A stretch of DNA of 64,000 nucleotides from Chloranthus sessilifolius (lineage: Eukaryota > Streptophyta > Magnoliopsida > Chloranthales > Chloranthaceae), in the NCBI GenBank assembly GCA_021018995.1, contig CM037593.1, positions 17,388,088 to 17,452,087 of the forward strand. Direction: 5' to 3'. This document shows positions 1-12,505 of this stretch, in pieces (the stretch's first letter is position 1; each line of letters begins with the position of its first letter). The translations under genes were made by a program, and so were the position numbers. The notes below the pieces were generated by a model. The model did no database searches, had not been told where the DNA came from, and saw only the letters and a list, made by a program, of their open reading frames with translations.

Positions 1-413
1 TGGATATGATTAAATCTGAAAGTGGACAACTATATGATTTTAGACATGATTTTATTTATTAGTATTACTATTGGATTATGTTGTTTGAGAACTGCACATC
101 AGTTGTTTGTTGTAATGACATAGAGGGGTCTGACTGAAAATTAGTGCCTAGGAAGTGTTATTTGGCTGTTTTAGAAAGTGCCTAAAAAGTGTTTGTAAAA
201 ATGCTTGTTTAGAACTGATTTAGTGAACTAAGTATAAATATTGTTGTTGTTATGAGAAAAAATCTTTGTGGATCTTGTGAGAGTTGCCTATGATATAAAA
301 TTATCTTTGGGGCTGTTTTGTGGTAGTCTTTGGCACTATTTTTTGGCTGATTTGGCACTGTTTTGCGGCTGTTTTCCCTACATCCTTGCTTCTTTTTTTT
401 CCTCTAAGGAAAA

Positions 414-1215
414 ATGATTGAGGGATACAAAAATATGAGTGGTGAAAATCTTCCCACTAGTATCACCTCAATCAAACTAAATTCAAGCAATTATTTGGAA
501 TGGAAAAGGGTCATCACCCTTTATGTTCAGGGTCGTATGAAGATGGGTTTGTTGACAGGGACTACCCCTAGGCCTACCACTTGTGTTGGTGATGCTGAGA
601 AGTGGGATGCAAACAATGCAATTATTCTTGGATGGCTAATGAACTTTATGGATTCATCAATCTATAAGACCTTTATGTCTTATGAGTCTGCTGTCAAGCT
701 CTGGAGTAAGCTGGCAGACACGTTTGCACCTTTTGATCATGACACACGGATCTATCAACTAAAACAGATGATTTCAGAATATAAGCAGGGAGATTCTACT
801 ATGGGAGAGTATTACAGTTCACTTCAGAGTATGTGGGAAGAGTTCAACCACTATGAGCCTCTTTCTGAGTTTGGTGAAGAGGTTGCCGCGAAGTTAGCTA
901 AGTGATAGGAACGCGACCAGATTTATACTTTTCTTAGGGCCCTTCGTTCTGAATATGAGCAGGCACGCACTCAGATTCTCACCACTAGACCTCTTCCTAC
1001 GTTGAGCACTGTCTATGGGATACTCTTTACTGAGGAGCAGCGTCGCCATGTTATGCCTATCAGTACTCCGATCACATCTATGGAATACTCTTTACATCTG
1101 ATACTCGAGGAGGCAGACGTGATCGAGGGGGATGTGGTGGTCGAGGAGGTCGCTCATCTCTCATATATTCTCATTGTGGTCTTATAGTACATGACCGAGA
1201 TCACTATTATCATCT
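414..1215 (+). pseudogene. copia gag remnant (UBN2/Retrotran_gag type) with degraded zinc knuckle
   Basis: The first 163 codons (414-905) are an open copia-type gag: N-terminal SNYLEWKR, a central YESAVKLWSKLADTF stretch and a QLKQMISEYKQGD helix region, typical of the nucleocapsid precursor that coats element RNA. The frame is closed by stops at 903-908 (tag/tgatag region) and gag similarity then resumes (RDQIYTFLRALRSEYEQ). Around 1153-1215 a CCHC knuckle can be traced as YSHCGLIVHDRDHYYHLHGY; two of its three cysteines are tyrosine. Frame breaks and knuckle loss make it non-functional. Confidence 0.85.
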
Positions 1216-1228
1216 TCATGGATATCCA

Positions 1229-1876
1229 GTGGGTTATCAGCCGAGATCTTCTACATTTGTTCATACAGCTGCTAGTGATACACCTGAGACTTTTGTTGGT
1301 GATTTAAGCTTCCTTCGATCCCAGGTAGCAGAGTTATTTAGATCATATGAACTTCGTGCCTCGCAGCCAAGTTCTACTGATCGCCCAGGGACTTCTGCTT
1401 CTACTTCTACTTCTAAGCCATCAAGTACACCTGATTCATCTGCTTTTATTGCAACCACTACTACTATTGCTCCTAATTGGGTCATTGACTCAGGGGCCAC
1501 TGATCACATGACGGGTGAGTCTCAGGCGTACTCTCTCTACTCTCCCTCTTCTTCTCCTGCTCAGGTTCACATAGCTGATGGTTCCTACACTCCTATTTTA
1601 GGAGTTGGGACTATTCTCATATCCTCCTCTTTATCTCTTTCTCATGTTCTATATGTTTCCCAATTCTCTACTAATCTTCTTTCTGTTAGTAGCATTGCCA
1701 AGAAACTAAATTGTTGCGTTATTTTTTATCCTACTTATTGTGTTTTTCATGAGCTTACTACGAAGAGGATTGTTAATAGAGGCATTGAGAGGGGTGGACT
1801 GTACTTCCTGTTGCTGTTGCTAATAGACCTGCTGATACCTCCTCTATTTTTCCTTTTTCTATCAACGTTAGCCTAG
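1229..1876 (+). pseudogene. copia aspartic protease region
   Basis: A 215-codon open frame contains the retroviral-type protease signature WVIDSGATDHMTG (about 1476-1515), with the catalytic Asp in D-S-G, followed by HIADGSYTPILGVGT and the SHVLYVSQFSTNLLSV segment usual downstream of copia proteases. It is preceded by a Ser/Thr-rich linker. The protease motif itself is intact, but it is cut off from gag and integrase by stops and frameshifts. The minus-strand frame over 1261-1500 is a shadow. Confidence 0.85.
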
Positions 1877-1879
1877 ACA

Positions 1880-2876
1880 CTTTATCTTTGTGGCATGCTA
1901 AACTTGGGCATGTCGGGTTTCAGTCCTTATGCACTTTACCTCCCAGCTTTAAATCTATTTGCACTTCAATAAAGTTTAAGTGTGATGTTTGTAAGTGCTC
2001 GAAGCATGTTAGACATTCTTATTCATCACATGTGCATAAATCTGATGTTCCATTTCATATTGTTCACTCTGATGTGTAGAGTCCCTCCCCAATTATTTCT
2101 GTTGATGGTTTTCAGTATTATGTTACTTTTATTGATAACTGTACTAGGTGTACATGGCTGTATTTGTTAAAACATAAGAGTGAAGTTTTTTCTAAGTTTC
2201 AGGAATTTCATGCCTTAGTTAAAAATCAATATGGTGCTACTGTAAAAATTTTGAGGTCTGATATTGGGGGGTTTATACATCTCAATCATTTGCTAATTAC
2301 TTAAAAGTGCATGACATTATCAATCAATTTTTCTATCCTTATACTCCGCAATAAAATGGTGTTGCTGAGCGTAAGAACAAGCATCTTTTGGGATTGACTC
2401 GTTGCTTACTCCGTGGTATGTATGTGTCAAAACCTTATTGGTCTTTGGCACTACTTACTACTTGCTTCCTTACAAGCTGCACCCCATCTAGGGCGTTGGC
2501 AGATCATACTCCATATCATACTCTTAGACTCACAGATCATCTTTTTTCTATTGAGCCTCATGTGTTTGGATATACTTGTTTTATCCAGGACCTTCGTCCC
2601 ACTCGACAGAAATTAAATGACAAAGCTATCAGATGTCTCTTTGTTGGCTACTCTCCTATTTCTAAAGGGTATCGTTGCTATGATCCTCATACTCGTCGGT
2701 TTTACACTTCCATGGATGTCACTTTTTTTTTAGGATGTCCCTATTTTATGGAGGATCGTCATACTCCTACCCCTGGCCCCCTCTCCCTTTGTCTGCACTT
2801 CAAGATCTTCCTATTCCTCCGCAACAAAAGGGGGTGCTTACTTATGTCCAACACAAGTGGCGTGGCCCAACTTTAA
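1880..2876 (+). pseudogene. copia integrase remnant
   Basis: The zinc-binding N-domain starts at LWHAKLGHVGFQSL (about 1885-1930), followed by the C..C pair (CDVCKCSKH). In the core, the first Asp lies in FHIVHSDV with a stop just after it where Trp is normal, the second in LRSDIGG, and the Glu in NGVAERKN (about 2356-2380). A stop replaces the residue before that Asn. The core therefore keeps its acidic residues but is split over three frames. The C-terminal GKG-like segment PTRQKLNDKAIRCLFVGYSP sits near 2600-2650. Confidence 0.85.
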
Positions 2877-3154
2877 CAGTGCCTCCTCCTTCATCCTATG
2901 CAGTGATGACTCCAACTCCTGTAAGTATCCCTGATCCAGCCCCTATACATTCCCCATCTTTTACTAATGATATGGATCTTCCTATAGCTCTCAGAAAAAG
3001 AGTTCGCAATCGGGTGACTCCTTACCGCCTTGCCAATTTTGTTTGTAATTAGGATTTTTTTCCCACTTATCAGGCTTTTCTCTCTACCATTAACTCTGAG
3101 ACAATCCCTCGGACTGTTCGTTCTGCCCTTGATCATCCCTCCTGGCGGGCTGCC

Positions 3155-3960
3155 ATGGTCGAGGAGATAGATGCCTTACAGGCTAATCATACATGGGCTA
3201 ATCATACATGGGACATGGTTCCTCTTCCACCTGAGAAGAAAATTGTTGCTTGTAAATGGGTCTTTGCTGTGAAGCACAATCCAGATGACACAGTTTCTCG
3301 ATATAAGGCTCGGCTCGTTGCACAAGGGTTTACCCAAACCCCCATGGGATTGATTATGAGGCTACCTTTGCTCCTGTAGCCAAGTTGACTTATGTTCGTA
3401 TTCTCCTAGCTCTTTCAGTCATGTAGGGATGGCTTATTCATCAACTCGATGTTAAAAATGTGTTTCTTCATGGTGATCTCATTGAGGAGGTTTATTTGGA
3501 TTCCCCTCCCGGTTTCCTGCTTCAGGGGGAGACTGCTAATGTCTATCGACTTCGGAAATCAATTTATGGATTGAAGCAATCACCTAGGGCATGATTTCAT
3601 CGCTTTAGCAGTGTTGTTATTGATTTAGGATTCCACAGATGTCACTCAAATCATACAGTTTTCATTCACTCTAGTCCTTCTGGTCGTGCTATTATTCTAG
3701 TTTATGTAGACAACATTATTCTTACTGGTGATGATCATGCATTTATCAATTAGACTAAGAGTGAATTGGGCACAATATTTAAAGTCAAAGACTTGGGATA
3801 CCTAAAATATTTTCTTAGGTTGGAAATTGGTAGATCTCAAAAAGGGGTATTTATCTCTCAGAGAAAGTATGCCATAGACTTGTTGCGTGGTACTAGTATG
3901 TTTGGTTGTAACCTCGCCTATAGATCAGATGCTTTCAATACATGAGAAGAATGGAGATTT
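3155..3960 (+). pseudogene. copia reverse transcriptase remnant with YVDN active site
   Basis: RT begins with an EEIDALQANHTW-like segment, then KWVFAVKHNPDDTVSRYKARL, a frameshift near 3345, then LDVKN (first catalytic Asp), YGLKQSPRA and LVYVDNIILTGDD. The usual YVDD is YVDN (3703-3714), so the second metal-binding Asp is lost. A 15-bp unit (gctaatcatacatgg) is tandemly duplicated near 3182-3211, adding five residues. Three or more in-frame stops follow, so the RT is inactive. Confidence 0.88.
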
Positions 3961-3988
3961 ACTTCCGAATCCGCATGAGTAGCAGAGA

Positions 3989-4651
3989 TTGGTGGGCAGA
4001 TTGATTTATCTCACTCTCACCAGACCTGATATCACGTTTGCTGTCAGTCTTGTGAGCCAGTTTATGCATGCTCCTCGCACTGTCCACCTTGTTGTCGTTC
4101 ATCGTACTCTTAGGTATATCAAGTCAAACCCAGGGTTTAGATTGGCATATCATGCTTGTGGTCCTATGAGTATTTCAACTTACACTGATGTCGATTGGGC
4201 TGGATTTGTTATTGATCGTCGATCTACTTCTGGTTATTGTGTTTTCTCAGGAGGCAACGTGATTGCCTAGAAGAGTAAGAAGCAAGCGGTGGTATCTAAA
4301 TCTAGTGCAGAAGCCGAGTATCGGGCCATAGCACATGGTACCTGTGAAGTCTTGTGGATGCACTCCCTTTTATCTGAGCTTGGTTATCCTATTTTAGACT
4401 TTGTTCCCCTCCACTGTGACAATGAGGCAACAGAGAAGGTTGCTTCTGATTCTGTTCTTCACGAGAGGACCAAACACATTGAGTTTGACATTTATTTTGT
4501 TCGCGAGAAAGTATGGGACAAGACTCTTGTTTTGATTGATGCTACATCCTCTCAGCAACTTGCGGATATTTTGACTAAGGCCATTGGGCCTAGCACACTT
4601 AGTGATGTTGTTGTCAAGCTGGGCATGGTCAATATGCATGCTCCAGCTTGA
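3989..4651 (+). pseudogene. copia RNase H domain
   Basis: The two open frames 3989-4270 and 4289-4651 form one domain, interrupted by a tag stop at 4268-4270. Diagnostic pieces are RPDITFAVSLVSQFM, YTDVDWAG (catalytic Asp), RRSTSGYCVF, SSAEAEYRA (catalytic Glu), HCDNEA, RTKHIEFD and QLADILTKA. The frame ends 8 bp before the LTR, next to the polypurine tract, as expected at the pol 3' end. Minus-strand ORF 4394-4639 is a shadow. Confidence 0.9.
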
Positions 4652-4658
4652 GAGGGAG

Positions 4659-4833
4659 TGTTAGGAATATTGATATTAGTATTATATGTATGGTGCGTGT
4701 TGAGTAAAATGGGTGTGCATGTATCTTTTCTATATAACTTAATATAAATGCTTGTGAGAATTGTGAAAACTCACTAAGCCTTCTCATTCTTTCTCTTCTC
4801 TAATTCTAATCTTAAACCCAACAAACCCTAACA
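4659..4833 (+). repeat. 3' LTR of the copia element
   Basis: Starts tgttaggaat directly after the polypurine tract and ends ccctaaca, giving TG...CA ends and 175 bp. A TATA-like run (tctatataac, 4729-4738) is followed by a CT-rich segment. No second LTR is available for divergence dating. Confidence 0.75.
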
Positions 4834-5914
4834 CCAACTTCAACCTTCCAAACCCTAATAATATCAACTTCTTCTTGCGCAACCCGCAATCACATGCCAC
4901 ATTGCATGAGAATAAGGACTCAAGCGTCTACACAGAGTGCTAAATCATCATCATCATCATCATATATATATAAACATACAGTATGATGTATAATGCATAA
5001 CTTCAGTATAACACGGATACCTGCATCCATATCCATCGGTTGGGATTTTGAAAATGTCGAACCATCTCCCCACCCGTGTTTGTGTCCATATCAAATTAGC
5101 ATCTAATTATTATAGATTGCGGGTGGACGGCAACTCACATCCATTAAGAATACCTTTTACAAATTGGTGAAGTATGCCCTATTTCAGTTGATAAGGATCA
5201 AGGGAGTTATGGGTACAGGATATTTGGTATCTTGGCTTCCATCTAACTATTACCCAGATATTATGTCCAATACCAGTGAGTTGTGGTTATCACCTATATT
5301 AAGATAGCATTTCTAAATAGGTTAAGGCTGGAATTTAGAAAATCGCATATCGGGAAAATACATCAATATCATATTTGTCTAGAAGAAAATTATGATCTGA
5401 GAGAGCAACAGCTACTTATATATCTTCGTATCGCTGGAAAAGCCAAAGAATCAACAGGTCAAATTTTACTACAACTACTTGAGACGAGATTTAAGATAAA
5501 TTTGATCCTGCTGGAGCCACTTGGGTATTCCAAATTTTACTACAACTACTTGAGACGAGATTTAAGATAAATTTGATCCTGCTGGAGCCACTTGGGTATT
5601 CCATAAGTATAGGGAAGAAACAATGGTGTCGATGGGATTGCTACACATAGTTATGATGCTAGAACTACTATGTATCAAGGATTCTATTCTGGTATCCTTG
5701 ACGTGGTGGCCTTAGTTGGGATTCCCTTCCCGCATTAATGTCTTATTATATTAAAAATCTGATACCTCCAAGTTCATTTACACTAACTACCAAACAAAGA
5801 CAGAGAGAAAATAAAATTTGCAGTCATTGTCTGCAGGATTTCTCAAAAAGATGAGGAAGTTAGGGAATTGAAAACAGACAAATTACTAGAATACCACCAG
5901 TCAAAGAAACTTAC
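4834..5914. other. Intron segment with no recognisable exon
   Basis: Between the copia LTR and exon 8 of the LEUNIG-like gene. I looked for the next LEUNIG exon (GxDQLR...QQQKPF-like) on minus and did not find it. It holds a (tca)n tract near 4947-4961 and a perfect 71-bp tandem duplication. Short plus-strand ORFs here show no recognisable family. Confidence 0.6.
5461..5602. repeat. Perfect 71-bp tandem duplication
   Basis: Positions 5461-5531 and 5532-5602 are identical, beginning aaattttactacaactactt and ending ttgggtattcc. The identity suggests a recent duplication within the intron. Confidence 0.95.
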
Positions 5915-8696
5915 CGTGAGAGGCCATCCTTTCAATGGCAAATTGTTACCACCTTGGTTTGATCCTGACAAAAAGAAGGTTATTATCAGCCACTCGAACC
6001 AAACCACAGCCAATCAGGGCTCAAAAACTCAATCAGTTCCTTTTTCGGAGAAATATAATCTCACAGTAGTCTTCCCAATAGAAGATTGGTGGATAAATGG
6101 AACCTTGCTCCATACTTGATAGAATGTTTGATTCCACAACTATGGGTGTTGGAATCAGTTTACAGCAAGCATTTTCATGAATCCTATGGTGCCAATCCAC
6201 TTGGTTGTAATCTCATAGTGATCTTCAGAACAGGTTGTTATTGATGCATGAACGGACTCTACCATGGGATTCAAGAAATGTTAACGAATTTCAAAACATT
6301 TTCTTGAATCCCAGTACAAATATGTTTATGCAACAATCCCTCCACTACGAGGACTACAGTGAGGTCTATTTCCTTTTAGAGAAAACAAAAAAGAAGGCTC
6401 CCAAAAAGCTACTTGTGAAAGAATGAAACGGACAGACCAATGAAGAAAAGAAAAAAGAAATTTCACTTAACAAGAACATGCAACATACACCAAGATTATC
6501 TCCCAATGAATTGAGGCCCTCAAGACACTAGAACTTGGTCTAAAGCCCCAATTCAAGGTATCAAACTCGGTATCGGGTATCACGTATCAGTCCATCTTCG
6601 ACCGATACGTATTGGTCGATACGGATACGGTATCACAGATACCGAATCGGCCAATTTTTATTTTATGTTTTGAGAAAAAGCAAAACAAATAGAAAAAGGG
6701 CAATTGTATCGGTCAGTATCGGTCGATACTGACCCATATCGGTTCAATATTGATACCGATACCACCTCGATACCTGTATCAGGGTGGTATCGGTTCTCGA
6801 TGAAACAGATATGTATCAGTATCGGCCGAGTTTTGATACCATGGCCCCAATATTAGGATAGTTTTTGTGCAATAAAAATTTGCAACATTGAAAGCTAGTC
6901 CAAATTTCTAAAGATAAGAAGAATAAAACTTTAGCTGAAGTCGTCAATAATACCAGGAACTCCAATCAATGACCCATCGGGACCTCCAGTTCTCGGATTC
7001 ATTACTGAATTCATCTCGCTCTTTATTTCCTGTTCACTACGAAAATTACACCATTGCATAATAATAGGAAATAGACAGCTAATTTTTTCACTAATATCTA
7101 CCTGTGTAGATCCCGGAATTTGCTGGTTCCGATTTTGGACTTGCTGAAGAGCCCCTGACATATTACTGGTTGTACTATGCATCATTTGCCTGAAATAGAG
7201 ACACTCAGTGGATATATATACAATCAAAAAGAATAGGTGACACATAGAGTATCTAAACCCAAATGGAAAAAAAAAACCGTAAATTTAGAAGGAAAGTGTA
7301 GCAAAAAGTATGATACCCAGAAGATTGGCCAGGTCCTGCAGCAGACTTTAACATTGAAGCATGGTTTGGGTCGAGAAGCTGACCCATATTGTCACTAAAC
7401 CTTTGCTGCAAAAGAAACTTCTAACATGATTAAGAACTAAAAAGAAGAAAGGGGCTACAATGAACCATGTTTTATTTAATTTTCTATTATAAGTACACAA
7501 TAATTGAATCCAATGATCAAAATATCAGTAATGAAGCGTGTACTGTCTACTCCAAAAGGCAATATGTATTATCCGATGTGACACGATCCTATCAAAGTGG
7601 ACACGATCTGTATTGTTTTAGTGGATAAAAATTTACAAATAGAGCAATAAAATAGAAATAGGAAAAAAAAAGAACAGGAAGAAAACTGTACGGAAATTAG
7701 AGACAACGTTAATATTATGCTCAAAATATGTGTATATAGTTACCTTATACATTACTATCATCATTTATATCTATAAAAAAAACATTGTAGGGGGCACAAA
7801 CAGACAATAACAATTTTCTATCACTTCCCAATGCCCAAAACTAATGTCTCATATTGGGCAATATTACAAATTTACAACTCATAAGGTGCCCGACCCAAGT
7901 GCCAGCAGCAGGACTCGGGGCACTCTCAACCCAACAACATCGGTTACTGCACTGATAATTTTGAGCACCGAAGCAGTGAAATGTCAAAAGTTAACTTTCA
8001 CTGGTGTGAGTGCTCATAAATAGCAATGCAGTTCCGGAGGCTTGAACAGTTGGGAAAAAGGAGATTGACCTGACTGCCACAGCATGTAGGGTACCTAATG
8101 CCATGGTATCAAAACTCGGCCAATATCGATACGTATTGGTTAAGTCGAGAACCGATACAGGTATCGGGGTGGTATCGGTACTAGCATCGGTATCGGATCA
8201 ATATTGGTCAGTATCGGCCAATACTAACCGATACAACCATTTTTTTAATTTTTATTTTTACTTTTTCCAATAAAAAAGATATCGACCGATACAGTACAGT
8301 ATCGGCGATACGATACCTGGTCAGCCCATGATGAACCGACACCCGATACCAATACTGGCACCATGCCTCATACCAGCTCATATTATAAACCCTGGCTGAA
8401 AACCTGACCACATCGTTAAGACACTTAGGTCATTGCCACTACCTTCGCAACCTTAACAGCAAGTCAAACCACTGACCTCATTTTGGAAGAAGATACTATG
8501 CTTTCATAAACTTCTAGCCATTACATATATACCTTCACATCATCCATATGATCTCCTCTTTGAAGCGGCAGCTTTAAACGCTCCTCATACATTTTTGCTG
8601 CCAAAGCATTTGCAGTTCCCGGATTCTGCCTCATTAGAGGATCATTTCCAACAAGTCCATTAGCTGTACCGTTTAAGAGTTGTGCTCCCTCTCTCC

Positions 8697-8727
<31 letters not shown>

Positions 8728-8800
8728 TTGCTGTTGGGCATGCCTTTGTAATAAAAGTTGATGCATTTGCATCTGCTGTTGTTGCTGTTGCTGTTGCTGT

Positions 8801-8850
<50 letters not shown>

Positions 8851-11800
8851 GAGCTGTTGTGGTTGTTGAGGCTGCTGTTGTTGCTGTTGTTCTCGTGCCT
8901 TGATTAGTTGAGTCTGCAAATATAACAATAAAATTTCACATGTATTTTTAGTTGGTAAGAGCTGGTTCAACCCACTTCAAGATTCTTGCAGAAGCAGGGA
9001 AGCTAAAACTGGATGAGAATCTGGAAGTAGGCCCAACCCACATTCGCATTCTGGCTTTTGCGGAATCAGGAGGCAGAAGTGACACTGCCCCCGAAACAGG
9101 GCCAAGAATATCTGTGACTAAGTAAATTATTTTTAAGTTACACTTTGGAGACAAAACCAACAAGTTTCCAACCTATTGAATGTTAGTATTGAAAGCCAAT
9201 AAAAATGTCATCCAAAAACTTTTATCAACAGAATTTCGAAAGAAAAGAACCGCGATTTCAGATCCTCATCAGTAAGACAGCAAGAATATAGGTAATTTGC
9301 ATCCTATAGAGTGTGAAACCACATCCAAATCCTGATTCTAAATTTCTCATACTAAATCACAGCTAGAGAGTTTTTCTTTTCTTTTTTATTACAGATACAG
9401 AATTTTAAATGATTTCAGTTCTGAAATAGGTATTCTAAAGAGATAGTATAAGAACTCCTTCCCTAAAGGACGCATGTATCTCCAAACATATATTTCAAAG
9501 AAAACTAACTCCTCTGTAGCCCCACTGATTATAGTAACTCTGCAACAGCTAATAAATAAAAATAGTAACTCCTACTACCCCTTTCTGGAGTCATTTAGAT
9601 AATGGCACCATCACCCTCACTCAGCACACCTGGCAAATGATCTGAACTGTTCATTCTTTCAGTTACCTCTCTCATAGGCCATAACTCAGATATCAATGAT
9701 CAAAAGTTTACAACCATTTGATCAATGGGTTTTTTTTCTGTGAGCTGTTGCATTCACAAACCATCCAAGTATGGGTGACTTGCCCTTAAGTTACAAGCTT
9801 CCAATCTGATATTTTGGGGCCATTTCCCAACCAAGATTGACCAAAGGATTGGAGTCTCAGATTGATCAGTATATGCGCCAAGATGTGGCTAAAAGGTGGC
9901 AGATTCACTACTTAAGATTCCTTTCAGATCCATTACATGAAGGCTTTTTAGGAATTAAGCTTTCTTTCATACCAAGGTTGTATTGAACCAATTCAAATTC
10001 GGAAAGGCTAATCAGGATGCAGAACAAATTATAATGTCAACATTGTTACTATTATAATGCTAGAAAGACATTCAATAGTTTGGCCGAAATTTTTCCTTAT
10101 TATGCCCAAAATACCTAAATTTTTTCTTTTTTCAAATAAACATTAGGAGGCCATTCTTGCAGTCTCCCCCCCTCTCTCTCCTAGTTCATCTCAGACATGC
10201 AACCCACTAGTACAATATTCTATTGTTGGTATATGTATATATAACAAATACATGGTATATAATCTGTAATATATCCTTAGAGAGGAAATTTTACATACAT
10301 ATAAAGCATATATGTGTGCATGCTACATACATAAATGCACATACACCACAATATACATAATATATTATATATTATAGATGTGCATACTACATACCATATA
10401 TGCACATATACCACAATATACATATAGACTATATATTACACACATCGTATATACTATTTATGATTGAAAAAATAAAAATAAAAATTCAAAGATAATGCCA
10501 TACAATATGTGGTAAACGAACAGAATAAAGTGTAGACTACATACTATATATGAACATATACATGATACACCATCTATGTACATCGTACATTGATAAAAAA
10601 TAGTGCCATATATTATGTGCATACCATATGTGCTAAATGAATAGAACATAATGTACATATATGTAGTATAACAAAACAGATACAAAAGATAAATGGACAA
10701 AGTCATGGGAAACTGCCTAAGCATCCAAGGGGATCTGCCGACTGAAATTACGCATTTCTTTCAAAGGTTGCAGTATGGTACCTTTGGGCCAAATAGGAAT
10801 ATTTTATACGGAGGAGGACGCCCAAGTTCACCTCACGTTGGATTGAATGGAAAGAAGGAATAGTTACATGTTTTACCACAAAAATAGTTGCATGTCGCCG
10901 GCTGATGGTTTGCCAATGTGGAATGACCAAGGTATCAAATTCGGTTTTCGGTACCATCGATGCCATATCGGCCATTAATTTTTTATTATTTTTGAAAAGA
11001 AAAAAAATTGTATCGGTTAGTATCAGTCGATATCGCGATAGTAACGGCCAATACTGACCCGTATCGGTCGGATACCGATACTGATACGGTGATACCACCA
11101 CGATACCTGTATCGGGGTGGCATCAGTTCTCGAAGAAACCAATACCTATCTCCGATATATATCTTTATCGGCCGAGTTTTTATACCATGGGAATGACATC
11201 CATCATGCATTGGAGCAATGTAACCAAGAAGTTTGTGGCCTTCCATATTTGGAAAGGAATGTAATTCCCACATCTTTGAAGATAGACACACACACAAGAA
11301 GCAACCCTTGAATGCTAATGGGGGCGTGAACCAACTAACTAATAATGCTAATGGCTAATTGAATATGGATTAGCAGCTAAGGTGTTCTATATTCGGAAAG
11401 AACACAAGGGTGCCTCTATTCACGCCTACCAGATTACTGGTGGGCGCCTACACTTAACCATTGATCAGGTTAAATCAGACGATCGTGGTCGTTTTTCATG
11501 CCAATCTTCGACACAATCGATCTTGAGACCATGATCATGTCATCAGACGGTTAAGTTTTTGATTCCATGTGGCACAGATCTCAAAACGTTTGAGCATGAT
11601 GTGTGCCATGTGATTTTAGGGCTACATTTTGGGATCTGTGCCACATGGAATCAGAAACGTGACCGTCTGATGGCACACTCATGGTCACAAGATCCACTGC
11701 GTTGAAGATTGGGATGAAAACGATCACGTCTGATTTAACAAAGTCAACAGGTTGTAGTCTTGGCACCCACCAGTAATCTCGTAGGCGTGAATAGAAGTAC

Positions 11801-12443
11801 CCGGAACACAATTATCACACTTTTATAAATAGATACAAACATAAAAGGCAACTCTTGAACCTCATAATGGAGAATGTGAAGAGACTAACTAGATCGTTAA
11901 TGACTAGTTCTATCATAATTTTGCATCCTCCTTACCTACTGTTGCAAGGCATGTCGGGATTTAAATGATTCCACTTACTGTACATATTTTCTTGATTTAT
12001 GGACAGGGAGGGCAGGGAGCCGTAAATCCCCTTTTCGGTACCACAAAAAAAATGTTGCCATTCAAGCCATAAGGAGGGAGACTGTATGAAGAAAATAGTG
12101 ATGTGCACCAAGAGAAGATGGTGCATCATCGGAAAAACCCACAAAAGGATCAATAAGCTAGAGTTGTATAGACTATAGAAGCTTTATAGGCAACGTCTTT
12201 AAATCGATATATATCGGCCAGCTGTATGAACGATATAAATCGATATGTGACATATATCGGTCCAAATATTTGTAATAAATACTTAACTGGTCACATACCC
12301 CCCCCCCAACCACCACCACCTTTCCTCCTGCTCTTCTCAATTGCATTTTTTGTGTTTTCTTAAAAAAGGTAACCAATATGTATTGTTAATATTCGCCAAT
12401 ATGGTATATAAATCAGTAATACGGTGCCAATATTTGTGCTCCA

Positions 12444-12505
<62 letters not shown>

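Larger units (their letters stand above)
1..4833 (+). mobile_element. Degenerate Ty1/copia LTR retrotransposon, 5' end not in window
   Basis: Domain order along + is gag, protease, integrase, reverse transcriptase, RNase H, which is the copia order. All are in broken frames with several in-frame stops, so the element is an old non-autonomous relic. A polypurine tract (gagagggag, 4650-4658) directly precedes a TG...CA LTR at 4659-4833. No matching 5' LTR or primer-binding site is visible in 1-413, which reads as leader sequence, so the 5' LTR is outside the window or deleted. The element lies in the presumed intron after exon 8 of the minus-strand LEUNIG-like gene, in the opposite orientation. 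Confidence 0.93.

Noticed and set aside
5868-6119. 83-codon plus-strand ORF with PPWFDPDKK
   Set aside because: It is the antisense of LEUNIG exon 8 and intron; the minus strand has perfect splice sites and conserved LPLKGWPLT.
8682-8903. Poly-Ala plus-strand ORF
   Set aside because: Shadow of the CAG/CAA polyglutamine exon on minus.
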